Positions 53,646 to 54,160 of a stretch of 54,160 bases of DNA are shown here, piece by piece. The position numbers were made by a program, and so were the translations under genes. The notes beneath the pieces are model-generated. The model was not told the DNA's origin. It was given only the letters and a program-made list of their open reading frames with translations, and ran no database searches. Source of the stretch: a virus; IMG/VR virus record IMGVR_UViG_3300032323_000448, positions 1-54,160 of that record. The stretch is one strand, 5' to 3'. Each line of letters starts with the position of its first letter. The first letter of the stretch is position 1.

Positions 53646-54160
53646 TACTGTTTACTCCTTGAAAGCATGGTTGCTGCGATCTGCAAGAGGACGCGGTACT
53701 GATCCACATCCGGCGGTTCTTCTTTCCATCCCACGGTGATCTGGCCGACCAGCTTCCCAGGCTCTGGAGGAACCCCCACCCGGCAGCCGTAGGTCATTCC
53801 CTTTTCCATGTACCACAGACCAATCTCAGACTGCGCGGTCTTGTAGTGACTGCACGGGATCTCACCGGCCATCAGCGCCACAACGTCCCTATTGTTGGCG
53901 ACATTGGAGGTGAAAAGGCCCACATCCAGCCCGTCGTGCTCCTTCTCCCTGCCCTGCTTGGTGTACGCCCGATGCAAGACGCGGGTGCCAAACATGGGGT
54001 TCACCTTGAATATAGCTACGACTGTAGCGTCGGTGTTCCGAAATAGATGCGCCGCAGCATCCTCCACTCGATCTTCAGCGATGCTGGGGAGCTTTTGCTG
54101 CTCCTTGTAGGCCCCGATCAGGAAGGCTTGGTTCTGCCAGACAAAGTACCCCACGAACGC
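53645..54160 (-). CDS. Membrane-anchored protein beside holin, N terminus cut by window edge
   Basis: The frame is open to the right end and reads AFVGYFVWQNQAFLIGAYKE, so a GTG at 54154 is not needed and the start lies outside. The N-terminal residues look like part of a membrane anchor. The rest is a soluble domain (VAIFKVNPMFGTRVLHRAYT; LVGQITVGWKEEPPDVDQYR). It is in the lysis cassette, but no coiled coil or lipobox of a spanin is seen. Function unknown. Confidence 0.65.
   Translation of the reverse strand, partial: AFVGYFVWQNQAFLIGAYKEQQKLPSIAEDRVEDAAAHLFRNTDATVVAIFKVNPMFGTRVLHRAYTKQGREKEHDGLDVGLFTSNVANNRDVVALMAGEIPCSHYKTAQSEIGLWYMEKGMTYGCRVGVPPEPGKLVGQITVGWKEEPPDVDQYRVLLQIAATMLSRSKQ

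Noticed and set aside
1-54160. CRISPR array or insertion sequence
   Set aside because: No regular repeat-spacer pattern, no transposase frame and no terminal inverted repeats were seen.

Overview
The window is most of the genome of a tailed double-stranded DNA phage. Its head and tail genes look like the short-tailed (P22-like, podovirus) kind. No host gene, rRNA, convincing tRNA, integrase, transposase, DNA polymerase or RNA polymerase was recognised. A Gram-negative, probably proteobacterial (perhaps freshwater betaproteobacterial) host is suggested by the GH19 endolysin, the 3TM-type holin, a Rap1a/Tai-like secreted protein, an Ash-like element and sigma70-type promoters. That host assignment is inference. 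Both ends cut a gene (1..89 and 53645..54160), so the window is a fragment. Simply joining the ends does not give a sensible reading frame, so a stretch is probably missing.

Layout. (1) 1..10113, minus strand: tail-fibre module with the putative fibre/spike proteins, including an S74 self-cleaving spike and a C1q-like fibre, a GIY-YIG homing endonuclease between fibre genes, and small virion or connector proteins. (2) 10158..18660, minus: head module with a Lys-Gly-Gly-rich protein, a small putative decoration protein, major capsid protein, a second GIY-YIG endonuclease, scaffold-like protein, GroES-like co-chaperonin and portal. Two UUCG-tetraloop hairpins sit in its intercistronic gaps. (3) 18670..24969: two very large multidomain ('polyvalent') proteins that share a duplicated module, plus a small ORF. 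(4) 24970..26207: a largely noncoding stretch with a DUF5710 gene, a degenerate Ash-like reading frame, and a compact structured RNA with its own consensus promoter and a U-tract. (5) 26208..28503: a small gene and the terminase subunits. (6) 28565..38146, still minus: a long early/middle operon of small overlapping genes, including a LuxR-type HTH protein, an AP2/HNH homing endonuclease, a Rap1a/Tai-like protein, a Ref-like nuclease, a RusA-like resolvase, a DUF1376 replication protein with iteron-like repeats, and a YdaS/Cro-like regulator. (7) 38147..38257: a divergent promoter/operator region. (8) 38258..41742, the only plus-strand operon: small membrane proteins, an SSB-like protein, a PD-(D/E)XK nuclease and a Gp49-family protein. 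(9) 41741..54160, minus: lytic transglycosylase and ejection proteins, a P22 gp10-like protein, a fibre, a head-tail adaptor, DUF5872, endolysin and holin, ending in a leftward terminator that faces the plus-strand operon.

How it works together. The divergent switch near 38.2 kb appears to fire a short rightward recombination operon (SSB plus exonuclease) and a long leftward operon (replication, Ref, RusA). Leftward transcription then reaches packaging and virion genes. An internal promoter at about 31.18 kb has a perfect 14-bp palindrome in its spacer and lies just downstream of the LuxR-type gene. Packaging uses TerS/TerL. The head is built on the scaffold, probably with help from the phage GroES-like protein. 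Ejection proteins and the transglycosylase deliver the DNA, and holin plus GH19 endolysin lyse the host.

The observations most worth a second look are the structured RNA at 26012..26161, the paired polyvalent proteins with Gly-Gly-punctuated modules, a 12-bp palindrome shared by the candidate origin and the noncoding stretch, and the operator-in-spacer promoter.
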